A DNA stretch of 26,387 nucleotides, taken from contig CAIMXQ010000086.1 of the NCBI GenBank assembly GCA_903845465.1, positions 1 through 26,387 of the forward strand, read 5' to 3'. Source of the stretch: an uncultured Actinomycetes bacterium (GTDB taxonomy: Bacteria; Actinomycetota; Actinomycetes; Nanopelagicales; Nanopelagicaceae). The position numbers were made by a program, and so were the translations under genes. Positions 7,409 through 14,844 of this stretch are shown piece after piece (position 1 is the first letter of the stretch; each line of letters starts with the position of its first letter). The notes under the pieces were generated by a model, which worked only from the letters and a program-made list of their open reading frames with translations, made no database searches and was not told the origin of the DNA.

Positions 7409-8524
7409 GTGAAGATCCTGATTGTTGGCGGCGGAGTTATTGGGACAGCTCATGCTCGAGCTGCCCTCAAAGATGGACACGAGGTCATTCATCTCGAACG
7501 AGATCCCGTACCACAGAGCGCATCAGTTAGAAACTTTGGCCTCATCTGGGTAAGTGGTCGAAAAAGCGGCGAAGAGTTAGATGTTGCAATCCGAGCTCGC
7601 GAAATTTGGGAAGAGATCCATTTAGAGAATCCAGAATTAATTTTCCGTGGAAATGGCTCACTCACACTCGCGCAGAATGAAGCTGAACTTCGCGTGATGG
7701 AAGAGTGCCTTGAGAAGAGTGATGCGCGTCTGCGCAAATGGGAAATCTTGGGAAAGAAGGAGACCCAGAAGATTAATCCAGCTCTGCGTGGAAATTTTCT
7801 TGCATCTCTCTGGTGTCCGTTAGATGGCGCAGTTGAACCAGATTCAGTGCTGACATCTCTGAGAAACGGATTGAGTAAGAACCCCCAATATATCTGGAGA
7901 AGTTCTGTAGACATTATCGATATTAAATCTTCGGGAGATCGAGTCACTGCAGTTGCAAAGAGCGGTGAAGTATTTGAAGGAGATTTTCTTATTCACTGCC
8001 CAGGTGCTGATCATAGCTCTCTCTTCAAAGAGCAGTTTGATTCTGCGCCAATCCGAAAAGTGTATTTACAGATGATGAGCACTGAACCTTTCGATGAAGT
8101 AATCACAACATCTATCGCTGATGGCGATTCGATGCGCTACTACCCAGGGTATGACGTTCCTAGTTTGAAGCATTTACCTGCGCAACACCCAGTAGCAAAA
8201 GAGAATCACATGCAATTGCTCTTGGTACAACGAGCAGATGGAACTATCACCATGGGTGATACCCACGCATACGATGAACCTTTTCCATTTAAGTTAGAGG
8301 AGGTGCCTTACGAATACCTCCACAACATTGCAAGCGATCTCTTCGGCACAAAGCTTCCACCTATAAAACATAGGTGGAGCGGTGTTTATAGCCAGCAGAC
8401 AGAAGGAGCAGTCTGTGATCGCCGCAGAATTGCCACAAATATTATTTCGGTCACCGGACCCGGTGGACGCGGAAACTCACTCGCACCAGCGATTGCAGAA
8501 ACCACACTGAAAGAGATCCAATGA
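7409..8524 (+). CDS. FAD-dependent amine oxidoreductase of the phosphonate-cluster type (TIGR03364-like)
   Basis: It is a DAO-fold flavoprotein, predicted to be cytoplasmic. The sequence shows the Rossmann motif GGGVIG (residues 7-12), the acidic ribose-binding E30, the distinctive SASVRNFG segment and a C-terminal FAD-contact GPGGRGNS. These are typical of the TIGR03364 family, which recurs beside phosphonatase-like hydrolases. From memory, characterised members oxidise 2-aminoethylphosphonate or its N-methyl or hydroxy derivatives to phosphonoacetaldehyde with O2. GTG 7409 was chosen because GGTGGAG lies ten bases before it and the Rossmann strand then starts directly; the frame could extend to GTG 7388. 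Its ATGA overlap with the next gene implies coupling. The exact substrate is inferred from context. Confidence 0.85.
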   Translation: MKILIVGGGVIGTAHARAALKDGHEVIHLERDPVPQSASVRNFGLIWVSGRKSGEELDVAIRAREIWEEIHLENPELIFRGNGSLTLAQNEAELRVMEECLEKSDARLRKWEILGKKETQKINPALRGNFLASLWCPLDGAVEPDSVLTSLRNGLSKNPQYIWRSSVDIIDIKSSGDRVTAVAKSGEVFEGDFLIHCPGADHSSLFKEQFDSAPIRKVYLQMMSTEPFDEVITTSIADGDSMRYYPGYDVPSLKHLPAQHPVAKENHMQLLLVQRADGTITMGDTHAYDEPFPFKLEEVPYEYLHNIASDLFGTKLPPIKHRWSGVYSQQTEGAVCDRRRIATNIISVTGPGGRGNSLAPAIAETTLKEIQ

Positions 8525-9186
8525 ATCTAGAGATGGCTGCTTTTGATGTTGCTGGCACAACGGTACAAGATGATGGAATTGTCATCGAAGCCTTTAAGGT
8601 CGCTTTTGAAAATACTCAACCAGATTTATGGCCAAGTAAGGGCGCTCAATGGACCCAATATGCAATCGACACTATGGGGCAATCAAAGATTGAAGTTTTC
8701 ACCGCACTTTTAGGAGATGCAGAGAAGGCATACCAAGCAAATGTCTCCTTTGAAGAGGCATATGTAAACGAGGTTGCCGAGCAAGGCATCGCCCCAATAC
8801 CGGGGGCTATTGAACTCTTTGCGGCCCTTCGTGAAAAAGGAATTCCTGTTGTGCTTACAACGGGATTTAGTCGCTCCACACTCAATGTTCTACTTACAGA
8901 ACTCAATTGGTTTGATCTAATTGACTTAACGGTCACTCCTGAAGAAGCAGGTCGTGGACGCCCATACCCAGATATGTTGAAGTTTGCGGCAGAGAAAGTA
9001 AATGCACCAACACCCGCATTCTCACTCGTTGTTGGTGATACTGAGTCAGATATGAAATCTGCAGTTGCCTATGGCTCCATCAATATATTCGGCGTACTCA
9101 GTGGTGCACATTCAGAAGAGCAGCTCATCAGAGGTGGAGCGACATCTGTTGTTAACTCTGTAGCCGATATCTCTTCACTTTTATAA
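8521..9186 (+). CDS. Phosphonatase-like HAD hydrolase (PhnX-related)
   Basis: It likely cleaves the C-P bond of phosphonoacetaldehyde, giving acetaldehyde and phosphate. The 221-residue HAD protein has the nucleophile D9 in FDVAGTTV, with Ala at +2 as in phosphonatases rather than the Asp of phosphatases. The cap has TMGQSKIEVF, which aligns with the MGxxKI of PhnX and places K56 at the Schiff-base lysine. GRGRPYPDM and VGDTESDMKSA match HAD motifs III and IV. It is shorter than classical PhnX (about 265 residues) and fits the TIGR03351 phosphonatase-like group. It overlaps the FAD enzyme gene by 4 bp (ATGA), so the two steps are produced together. The activity is inferred, but the key residues support it. 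Confidence 0.83.
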   Translation: MNLEMAAFDVAGTTVQDDGIVIEAFKVAFENTQPDLWPSKGAQWTQYAIDTMGQSKIEVFTALLGDAEKAYQANVSFEEAYVNEVAEQGIAPIPGAIELFAALREKGIPVVLTTGFSRSTLNVLLTELNWFDLIDLTVTPEEAGRGRPYPDMLKFAAEKVNAPTPAFSLVVGDTESDMKSAVAYGSINIFGVLSGAHSEEQLIRGGATSVVNSVADISSLL

Positions 9187-9195
9187 CACTCCCCC

Positions 9196-9226
9196 GTTCA
9201 CGGTAGTTCAATTAGATTATGTGAAC
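9196..9226. promoter_or_regulatory. PHO-box-like repeats before the binding-protein gene
   Basis: In the 117-base gap between the HAD gene and the binding-protein gene, GTTCAC (9196-9201) and GTTCA (9206-9210) are direct repeats 10 bases apart, and GTGAAC (9221-9226) is their inverted copy. Actinobacterial phosphate-starvation regulators bind GTTCACC/TGTGAA-type repeats. No convincing -35/-10 pair was fixed in this gap; TAGATT (9213-9218) is a possible -10. Confidence 0.35.
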
Positions 9227-9303
9227 AATTAACTATTTAGCCCCCGCTTGTTATTGCGCCAAGTTGATACTCCTCCCACAATCCTTAGGAAGGGATCAAA
9301 AAT

Positions 9304-10524
9304 ATGCGCGGAAAGCGTTTAGTAGTTGCTGCAACTGTTGCAGCTCTTTTCACAACTGGCCTAGTAGTTGCGACAGCACCTGCTCAGGCTGCAGGTAAAA
9401 TCAATTACTGCACAGCTCAGAACCTCACAGAAGCAGGCGGCATGGATGCGCTTGTAACAGCAGCGAAAAAAGAAGGAACACTTAACGTAATTACTTTGGC
9501 TTCAGGTTGGGCAAACTACGACGAAGCAATCGCACTCTTCAAGAAGGCATTCGGAATCAAGATTGTTAACGACAATCCAGACGGATCTTCTGCATACGAA
9601 CTCCAGACAATCAAAACAGCACCTGATGCTAAGCAGCCAGATGTTGTTGATATCGGAGCTACACACCTTGGTGCTGAATCATCAGACACACTTGGTCGCT
9701 CACTTTTCACACCTTACAAGGTAGCTACATGGAACGACATCACACCAACCTGGAAAGATACAAATGGTTTGTGGTACGGCGATTACCAGGGCACAATCAA
9801 TATCGCGTATGACTCATCAGTAACTCCAGCACCTACAAAGATCTCTGATCTTTCAAATCCTGCGTACAAGGGAATGGTTGCACTTGGTGGAGATCCATCA
9901 GCCGCAACAGAATCATTCATGTCAGTCTTCGCAGCGTCAATCGCCAAGGGCGGATCTGTCGATGACATCAAGCCAGGAATCGAATTCTTCCGCTCAATGA
10001 AGCAGTCAGGTAACTTTGTAACTGTTCCAGCAACAGGTGCTAACTTGGCAACAGGTGCCTTCAAGATTGCACTTTCATGGAGCTTTAACGGCCCAGGATT
10101 TATTCAGGCCGCTAAGGGAATTGGTAAGGATCTTAAGTATGTAACCCCTAAGGATGTTGTCCTCAAGGGAAGCCCATACATTCAGGCAATCAACGCAAAG
10201 GCTCCACACTGTGCGGCTGCGCGTCTCTGGGAAGAATTCCTCTACTCAGAGAACAAGGGCAAGTTCTCTAAGGACCTAACACCTGCAGATATCAAGCAGT
10301 CTGGTTCAAAGGTATTTGCACTAATCATGGGCGGACAGAACATTTTCAACTCAGGCGCTGCTCACCCAATTACAGAAGCTGCAATGATCAAGAAGGGCAC
10401 ACTTATCGCACCACCAGCAGGGTTTGAAATTCCAGCTGGCGTAAAGGTTTACAGCCCAACACTTGACCAACAGATTCCACAGCAAGCTGTTGTCAAGACA
10501 ATGTGGCCATCAGTTATCCAATAA
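9304..10524 (+). CDS. ABC transporter substrate-binding protein (Fe3+/2-aminoethylphosphonate class)
   Basis: It is the extracytoplasmic receptor of the importer encoded downstream. The 406-residue protein has a signal peptide (basic MRGKR, hydrophobic core, then ATAPAQA with cleavage likely after residue 29). There is no lipobox cysteine. The mature part is of the family-1/AfuA-like type, with early AAKKEGTLNVITLASGWANYDEAI, a two-lobed fold and two cysteines (C36 and one in APHCAAARLW) that could form a disulfide. AGGAAGGG lies about ten bases before the ATG. The substrate is inferred from the neighbouring phosphonate-type enzymes to be an aminoalkylphosphonate or its ester. The gene has its own upstream gap and is followed by a strong hairpin, which suggests higher expression than the permeases. 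Confidence 0.88.
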   Translation: MRGKRLVVAATVAALFTTGLVVATAPAQAAGKINYCTAQNLTEAGGMDALVTAAKKEGTLNVITLASGWANYDEAIALFKKAFGIKIVNDNPDGSSAYELQTIKTAPDAKQPDVVDIGATHLGAESSDTLGRSLFTPYKVATWNDITPTWKDTNGLWYGDYQGTINIAYDSSVTPAPTKISDLSNPAYKGMVALGGDPSAATESFMSVFAASIAKGGSVDDIKPGIEFFRSMKQSGNFVTVPATGANLATGAFKIALSWSFNGPGFIQAAKGIGKDLKYVTPKDVVLKGSPYIQAINAKAPHCAAARLWEEFLYSENKGKFSKDLTPADIKQSGSKVFALIMGGQNIFNSGAAHPITEAAMIKKGTLIAPPAGFEIPAGVKVYSPTLDQQIPQQAVVKTMWPSVIQ

Positions 10525-10527
10525 TCA

Positions 10528-11427
10528 ATGATTAATAGCTACGGCTCAAGCAAAGGTGTCTCCCGAAAGGGGGGCACCTTTGCTCGACGTAACTTGATAA
10601 TTGCGTTGCCATTAATTCCACTAATTGCATATTTAGCATTCTTCTTCTTCTGGCCGATGGTTATGGTTGTAACTGATTCGCTTAAAAACAATGATCATCA
10701 TTGGTCATTTATCAACTTCACAACGATCACCCACAAGCCATATAGCACGGCATTTAAAAATAGCATTCTACTTGGAGCGCTCTCCGCTCTTTTCGCTTCA
10801 ATACCTGGCGCAATCTTTGCCTACATAATTGAAGTTCGGGGATCAGAAAAGTTGAAAGGTTTTGTCACCTCACTCAGTGGAGTCCTTGCAAACACCGGTG
10901 GCGTACCGCTTGCATTTATGTTTATCGCAACGTTCGGTGCGCAAGGATCCGCAATCAAAATTCTGAAGGCACTTGGGATTGATCTATATTCTGGCGGATT
11001 CACACTCTTCTCTTTCACTGGAATTGTCTTTGTCTACCTCTACTTTCAAATCCCTCTGATGGTCATTATATTTTCTCCCGCGTTACACAGCATTCGTAAT
11101 GAGTGGCGTGATGCAGCAAAGAATCTTGGTGCTACCCCGAGAAAATTTTGGAGGACCATCGGGGTTCCTCTCCTGTTTCCTAGTTTTACTGCATCCTTCC
11201 TTTTGTTATTTGCGAGCGGCTTTGCAGCTTATGCAACTGCGAGAGCGATGACTGTAGGAAATATTGCGTTAGTACCTCTGGTAATTGGCACTCTTGTCGA
11301 TGGAAACGTCCAAGTGGACCAAGCAAATGTTGGTAAATCACTTGCGGTAGGGATGGTTATCGTTTCGGCACTAGCGATGATCCCGTACTTAATAATTCAG
11401 CGACGCGCTAGAAGGTGGCAGCAATGA
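10528..11427 (+). CDS. ABC transporter permease (first subunit)
   Basis: It is an inner-membrane permease of the binding-protein-dependent type. The 299 residues have about six hydrophobic helices and the EAA loop that docks the ATPase (EWRDAAKNLGATPRKFWRTIGVP, shown as the recognised region). The ATG at 10528 is three bases after the binding-protein stop and has no Shine-Dalgarno, so translation is probably coupled. A strong hairpin lies inside the first 20 codons, which encode a polar cytoplasmic tail; a later start, such as TTG 10594, cannot be excluded. The end overlaps the second permease as ATGA. It works with the second permease and the ATPase in one importer. Confidence 0.9.
   Translation: MINSYGSSKGVSRKGGTFARRNLIIALPLIPLIAYLAFFFFWPMVMVVTDSLKNNDHHWSFINFTTITHKPYSTAFKNSILLGALSALFASIPGAIFAYIIEVRGSEKLKGFVTSLSGVLANTGGVPLAFMFIATFGAQGSAIKILKALGIDLYSGGFTLFSFTGIVFVYLYFQIPLMVIIFSPALHSIRNEWRDAAKNLGATPRKFWRTIGVPLLFPSFTASFLLLFASGFAAYATARAMTVGNIALVPLVIGTLVDGNVQVDQANVGKSLAVGMVIVSALAMIPYLIIQRRARRWQQ
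10549..10584 (+). other. 16-bp GAAA-capped hairpin between binding-protein and permease genes
   Basis: AGCAAAGGTGTCTCCC (10549-10564) pairs with 10569-10584 around a GAAA tetraloop. There are two G-U wobbles and no mismatch. No T-run follows, so it is not a complete intrinsic terminator. It sits 25 bases after the binding-protein stop, inside the permease reading frame. Hairpins in this position in other importer operons protect the upstream mRNA and lower permease output. Confidence 0.75.
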
Positions 11428-12206
11428 AAAAGTCACTAAGTATTGCACTTCCATCAACCCTTGCGATTGCAGCACTATTTATCTTTCTTCCATTTGGGTC
11501 ATCTGCGGAATTTTCTTTCCGTTCATATTCCCCAGAAGGCAAGTTGATGCACTCGTTTGCACCATATCAATGGATTCTCCAGCAACCCGAGTTCATGAGC
11601 CATCTCCTACTTTCCTTTAAATTATCTTTAATAGCTGTGGCCTTCACTGCAATTCTCGTAGTTCCTTCAGTCGCGTGGTTGCATCTAAAGGCACAGAGCT
11701 TTCGCTCGATTATTGAGGTAGTCACGATTTTGCCACTCGTTATTCCTGTAGTTGCACTTTCCATCGGAGTGCAAGCAGCATTCCCGGATTGGTTGCAGTC
11801 AACGGAGTATGAATTACCGTTGATGTATGTAATTCTCTCGCTACCATTCACATTTCGAATTCTTGATAACGGTTTACAAGCAATTCCACTCAAAACAATT
11901 TCAGAAGCTTCTCGTGGTCTAGGAGCAAATTGGCCCAAGACAATCATTTTTGTTATCGCACCGGTAATGCGTAGTGCCGTCGCGGGTGCTTTCTTTCTCA
12001 CCTTTGCACTATCTCTTGGTGAATTCACTCTGACATCACTTCTTCACTGGGACACATTTCCAACTTGGGTAACTTCTGTTTCGCAACAGAACATCATTGG
12101 TGCAATTGCACTCTCTGTATTTTCTCTAACTGTTGCATTTGTCGTTTTACTCCTTGTTGGACTCTTCTCCTCTCAAACTAAGAAACGAACGGAAGTAGCA
12201 GAATGA
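11424..12206 (+). CDS. ABC transporter permease (second subunit)
   Basis: It is the partner permease of the same importer. The 260-residue protein has about six membrane segments and an EAA-type loop (ISEASRGLGANWPKTIIFVIAP). The ATG at 11424 overlaps the stop of the first permease (ATGA) and lies eight bases after GAAGG, so it was preferred over the in-frame GTG at 11415. The 3' end overlaps the ATPase gene by ATGA as well. It is most like the PhnV/PotC/AfuB class of permeases for organic acids, polyamines, iron or phosphonates; the class alone does not give the substrate. Confidence 0.9.
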   Translation: MKKSLSIALPSTLAIAALFIFLPFGSSAEFSFRSYSPEGKLMHSFAPYQWILQQPEFMSHLLLSFKLSLIAVAFTAILVVPSVAWLHLKAQSFRSIIEVVTILPLVIPVVALSIGVQAAFPDWLQSTEYELPLMYVILSLPFTFRILDNGLQAIPLKTISEASRGLGANWPKTIIFVIAPVMRSAVAGAFFLTFALSLGEFTLTSLLHWDTFPTWVTSVSQQNIIGAIALSVFSLTVAFVVLLLVGLFSSQTKKRTEVAE

Positions 12207-13243
12207 AATCAGGAACACTAGAACTCATTGGAATTTCACGTCGCTTCGGCCAGACTATTGCCCTCGATAATCTAAATCTCACCATTGGCGCGGGCGAATT
12301 AGTTGCGCTATTGGGCCCCTCCGGTTGCGGAAAGACAACAGCGCTACGAATCGTTGCAGGATTAGAGAGCTCAGATGCAGGAGTCGTGAAGCTCAAGGAT
12401 CGAGACGTTACAAATCTTTCGGCCCACCTTCGCAATATGGGTATGGTCTTTCAGTCATATTCACTTTTCCCCAACTTGAGTGCGGTTGAAAATGTTGAGT
12501 TCGGTTTAAAGATGCGCAAAGTCGAGAAAGGCAATCGCCGCAAGCAGGCGCTTGAATTACTTGAACTCGTGGGACTTACTACACAGAGCAAGCGATTTCC
12601 TCACCAGCTTTCGGGTGGTCAGCAGCAGCGCGTTGCACTGGCGAGAGCGCTCGCGATTCAGCCAGAGGTTCTTTTACTCGATGAACCACTTTCAGCGCTA
12701 GATGCTCAAGTGCGCACAAACCTTCGTGAAGAAATTCGTCGCCTCCAGCTATCTCTCGGAACTACAACACTCTTTGTAACTCATGATCAGGAAGAAGCCA
12801 TGGCAATCTCGGATCGAGTTGGAGTAATGAGCAACGGACACCTTGAACAGATTGATACGCCAGATGTTCTCTATAACAACCCTGCTTCAACATTTGTGGC
12901 GAACTTCGTCGGAACAATGAACCATATTCCAGCAGAGCAACAAGGAGATCTCGTTTCAATATTCGGGAAGAGCATCCGGGTAAAGAATCCCAATGGAATT
13001 AGCGGCTCTGTCTCAGTTCTCGTCCGCCCGGAATCTATCGAAGTTTCGCGCGCAGCTGGATCTGGGAATGCAAAGGTCATTACACGATCATTTCTCGGTG
13101 CATCATCCCAAATCATCTGCCAAACACCAGAAGGTGCTGTCATTCAAGCACTTATGCCGAGCAACGGATCTGGAGATTTGCATCCGGGTGAAGACGTTGC
13201 ACTAAGTGTGATGCTGAGCGAGGTTCTAGTCGCACATGTCTAA
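12203..13243 (+). CDS. ABC transporter ATP-binding protein with TOBE domain
   Basis: It is the cytoplasmic ATPase that powers the importer. The 346 residues show Walker A GPSGCGKTT (38-46), Q-loop Q84 in VFQSYSLFP, signature LSGGQQQR (136-143), Walker B LLLDEP with D160-E161, and the H-loop H194 in FVTHDQEEA. A C-terminal TOBE-like beta domain runs from about residue 240 to the end. This arrangement is that of the PotA/FbpC/PhnT family. The start overlaps the second permease (ATGA) and the end overlaps the metallophosphoesterase by eight bases, so all are likely on one transcript. Confidence 0.93.
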   Translation: MKSGTLELIGISRRFGQTIALDNLNLTIGAGELVALLGPSGCGKTTALRIVAGLESSDAGVVKLKDRDVTNLSAHLRNMGMVFQSYSLFPNLSAVENVEFGLKMRKVEKGNRRKQALELLELVGLTTQSKRFPHQLSGGQQQRVALARALAIQPEVLLLDEPLSALDAQVRTNLREEIRRLQLSLGTTTLFVTHDQEEAMAISDRVGVMSNGHLEQIDTPDVLYNNPASTFVANFVGTMNHIPAEQQGDLVSIFGKSIRVKNPNGISGSVSVLVRPESIEVSRAAGSGNAKVITRSFLGASSQIICQTPEGAVIQALMPSNGSGDLHPGEDVALSVMLSEVLVAHV

Positions 13244-14819
13244 TTCACTTGATGGAAAAATTGTCCGCTCCAAAGCTACTCCTGAATCCAAATGGACAGA
13301 TTTGGTCATGGACAGCGGTGAGATTGCAGTTGGAAGCGAACCTCGCGAAAGAAAAGCTATTGCTACCTTTATACATTTGAGCGACATTCATATTTGTGAT
13401 GCCGCATCTCCCGCACGACTTGAATTTCTTGACCGCCTCGCAGATCCAGATAGCCCTCTCTCTGCACTTGTTCCGTACGTTGGAACTTATCGAGCACAAG
13501 AGTTCTTAACTACTCAGGTTTTTGAGGCAATGGTCAGAGCCACAAACGAGATTACACATGCGCCAATGACTGGCGCACCCATTGATGCAGTTGTTATTAC
13601 TGGTGATGTTACTGATAACGCACAGAGCAATGAACTCAATTGGTATAAAACTATTCTTGAAGGCGGGAATATTAATCCGAAGAGCGGACATGTACAGAAA
13701 TCAGAAGCTGCTCATTCATCAAATCCTGAGACATATGATGTTCGGTACTACCATCCCGATGGCCCACCACAAGGAAAAGATCTCGATCGACCTCACACAG
13801 AACATGGATTCCCACATCACAAAGGTTTGTTGGAGGCATCCGAAGCAGAATTTATAGCAGAAGGTATGAAACATAAGTGGCTCGCAGTGCATGGTAATCA
13901 CGATGCCCTATTGCAAGGAACTGCTGCACCCACACCACTTTTAGATGATTTAGTTCAAGGTACATCAAAACTTTCTGCACTCAAGAGCATGGATGATCTA
14001 GCAACTCTCTTCATTGGTTTTGGCGAAGTAGGGCCAGCGATTTATCCGGGAGTTGATCACCTTGATACTGTTGAAGTCACTGCAGACCCACGACGTAAAC
14101 TAGTTACATTGAACGAATGGGTAGACATTCATACCAACTGTGGCCATGATCACGGCTTGGATTCCGAACAGCGAGAGACTGCATATTGGTATCGCAATAT
14201 CGGCACGCGTGTTCGACTCGTGGGACTCGATACAGTAAATCGATACGGCGGCTGGCAAGGGTGTATCCATCGCGAGCAATTTGAATGGCTGCATGAAGTT
14301 TTAGAAGCGTCGAAAGATAAGTATGTCGTTCTCTCCTCGCATCACCCGTTAGAGAATCTATTTAATGGGTATGTGCCAGATGGTGTCGGTGAACCTGCGC
14401 TTGAGCAAGAAATCCGCGATCTACTTGAGAAATATCCCAATGTCATTCTCTGGTTCTCTGGTCATGTTCACGATCATAAAATTCAAGAGTCCTTAAAAAG
14501 CGATGGAACACATGCATTTTGGGAGATTCGTACAGGCTCCCATATTGATTGGCCCCAACAATCTCGTGTCATAGAAATTATGAAAGCTGAGAACGATCAG
14601 ATTGTTATCGGAACTTCAATTATTGATCATGCAGGACCATTGTTATTTACTGGAAGTGCGAAAGAGTTAAGCGACCCGGTTGCACTCGCAGGATTTTCTA
14701 GGCTCCTGGCGGCCAATGATTGGCAGCGTCATCGTGCCGGTGTTAACTCCTTTGAAACCCTCGAAGGCCAGCCGGAGGATAGAAATATTTGGCTATGGGC
14801 GAACGATCCACTTGATTAG
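13236..14819 (+). CDS. Large metallophosphoesterase (TIGR03767/PPA1498-like), no signal peptide
   Basis: It is a calcineurin-like, two-metal phosphoesterase of 527 residues. The metal-ligand motifs are all present: DIH (50-52), GDVTDN (123-128), GNHD (220-223), SSHHP (367-371) and GHVHDH (409-414). Inserts between them are long (about 90 residues between the second and third, 140 between the third and fourth), which is typical of the PPA1498/RPA4764-type families. As I recall, those families usually carry a Tat signal; this protein starts MSNSLDGKIVRSK with no twin arginine or hydrophobic stretch, so it should be cytoplasmic. It overlaps the ATPase gene by eight bases. A role in cleaving an imported phosphonate or phosphate diester is inferred from its place in the operon. 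Confidence 0.82.
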   Translation: MSNSLDGKIVRSKATPESKWTDLVMDSGEIAVGSEPRERKAIATFIHLSDIHICDAASPARLEFLDRLADPDSPLSALVPYVGTYRAQEFLTTQVFEAMVRATNEITHAPMTGAPIDAVVITGDVTDNAQSNELNWYKTILEGGNINPKSGHVQKSEAAHSSNPETYDVRYYHPDGPPQGKDLDRPHTEHGFPHHKGLLEASEAEFIAEGMKHKWLAVHGNHDALLQGTAAPTPLLDDLVQGTSKLSALKSMDDLATLFIGFGEVGPAIYPGVDHLDTVEVTADPRRKLVTLNEWVDIHTNCGHDHGLDSEQRETAYWYRNIGTRVRLVGLDTVNRYGGWQGCIHREQFEWLHEVLEASKDKYVVLSSHHPLENLFNGYVPDGVGEPALEQEIRDLLEKYPNVILWFSGHVHDHKIQESLKSDGTHAFWEIRTGSHIDWPQQSRVIEIMKAENDQIVIGTSIIDHAGPLLFTGSAKELSDPVALAGFSRLLAANDWQRHRAGVNSFETLEGQPEDRNIWLWANDPLD

Positions 14820-14832
14820 CCAGAAGGCGTTA

Positions 14833-14838
14833 TAGGCT
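14833..14838 (+). promoter_or_regulatory. Leaderless -10 box of dcd
   Basis: TAGGCT (TANNNT) ends six bases before the GTG at 14845, and there is no Shine-Dalgarno. TTGATT (14812-14817), overlapping the metallophosphoesterase stop, could be the -35, although the 15-base spacer is short. The transcript probably begins on the start codon. Confidence 0.55.
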
Positions 14839-14844
14839 CTGCCC

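Noticed and set aside
10549..10584. Intrinsic terminator after the binding-protein gene.
   Set aside because: The stem is strong enough, but no T-run follows and the permease frame runs straight through it.
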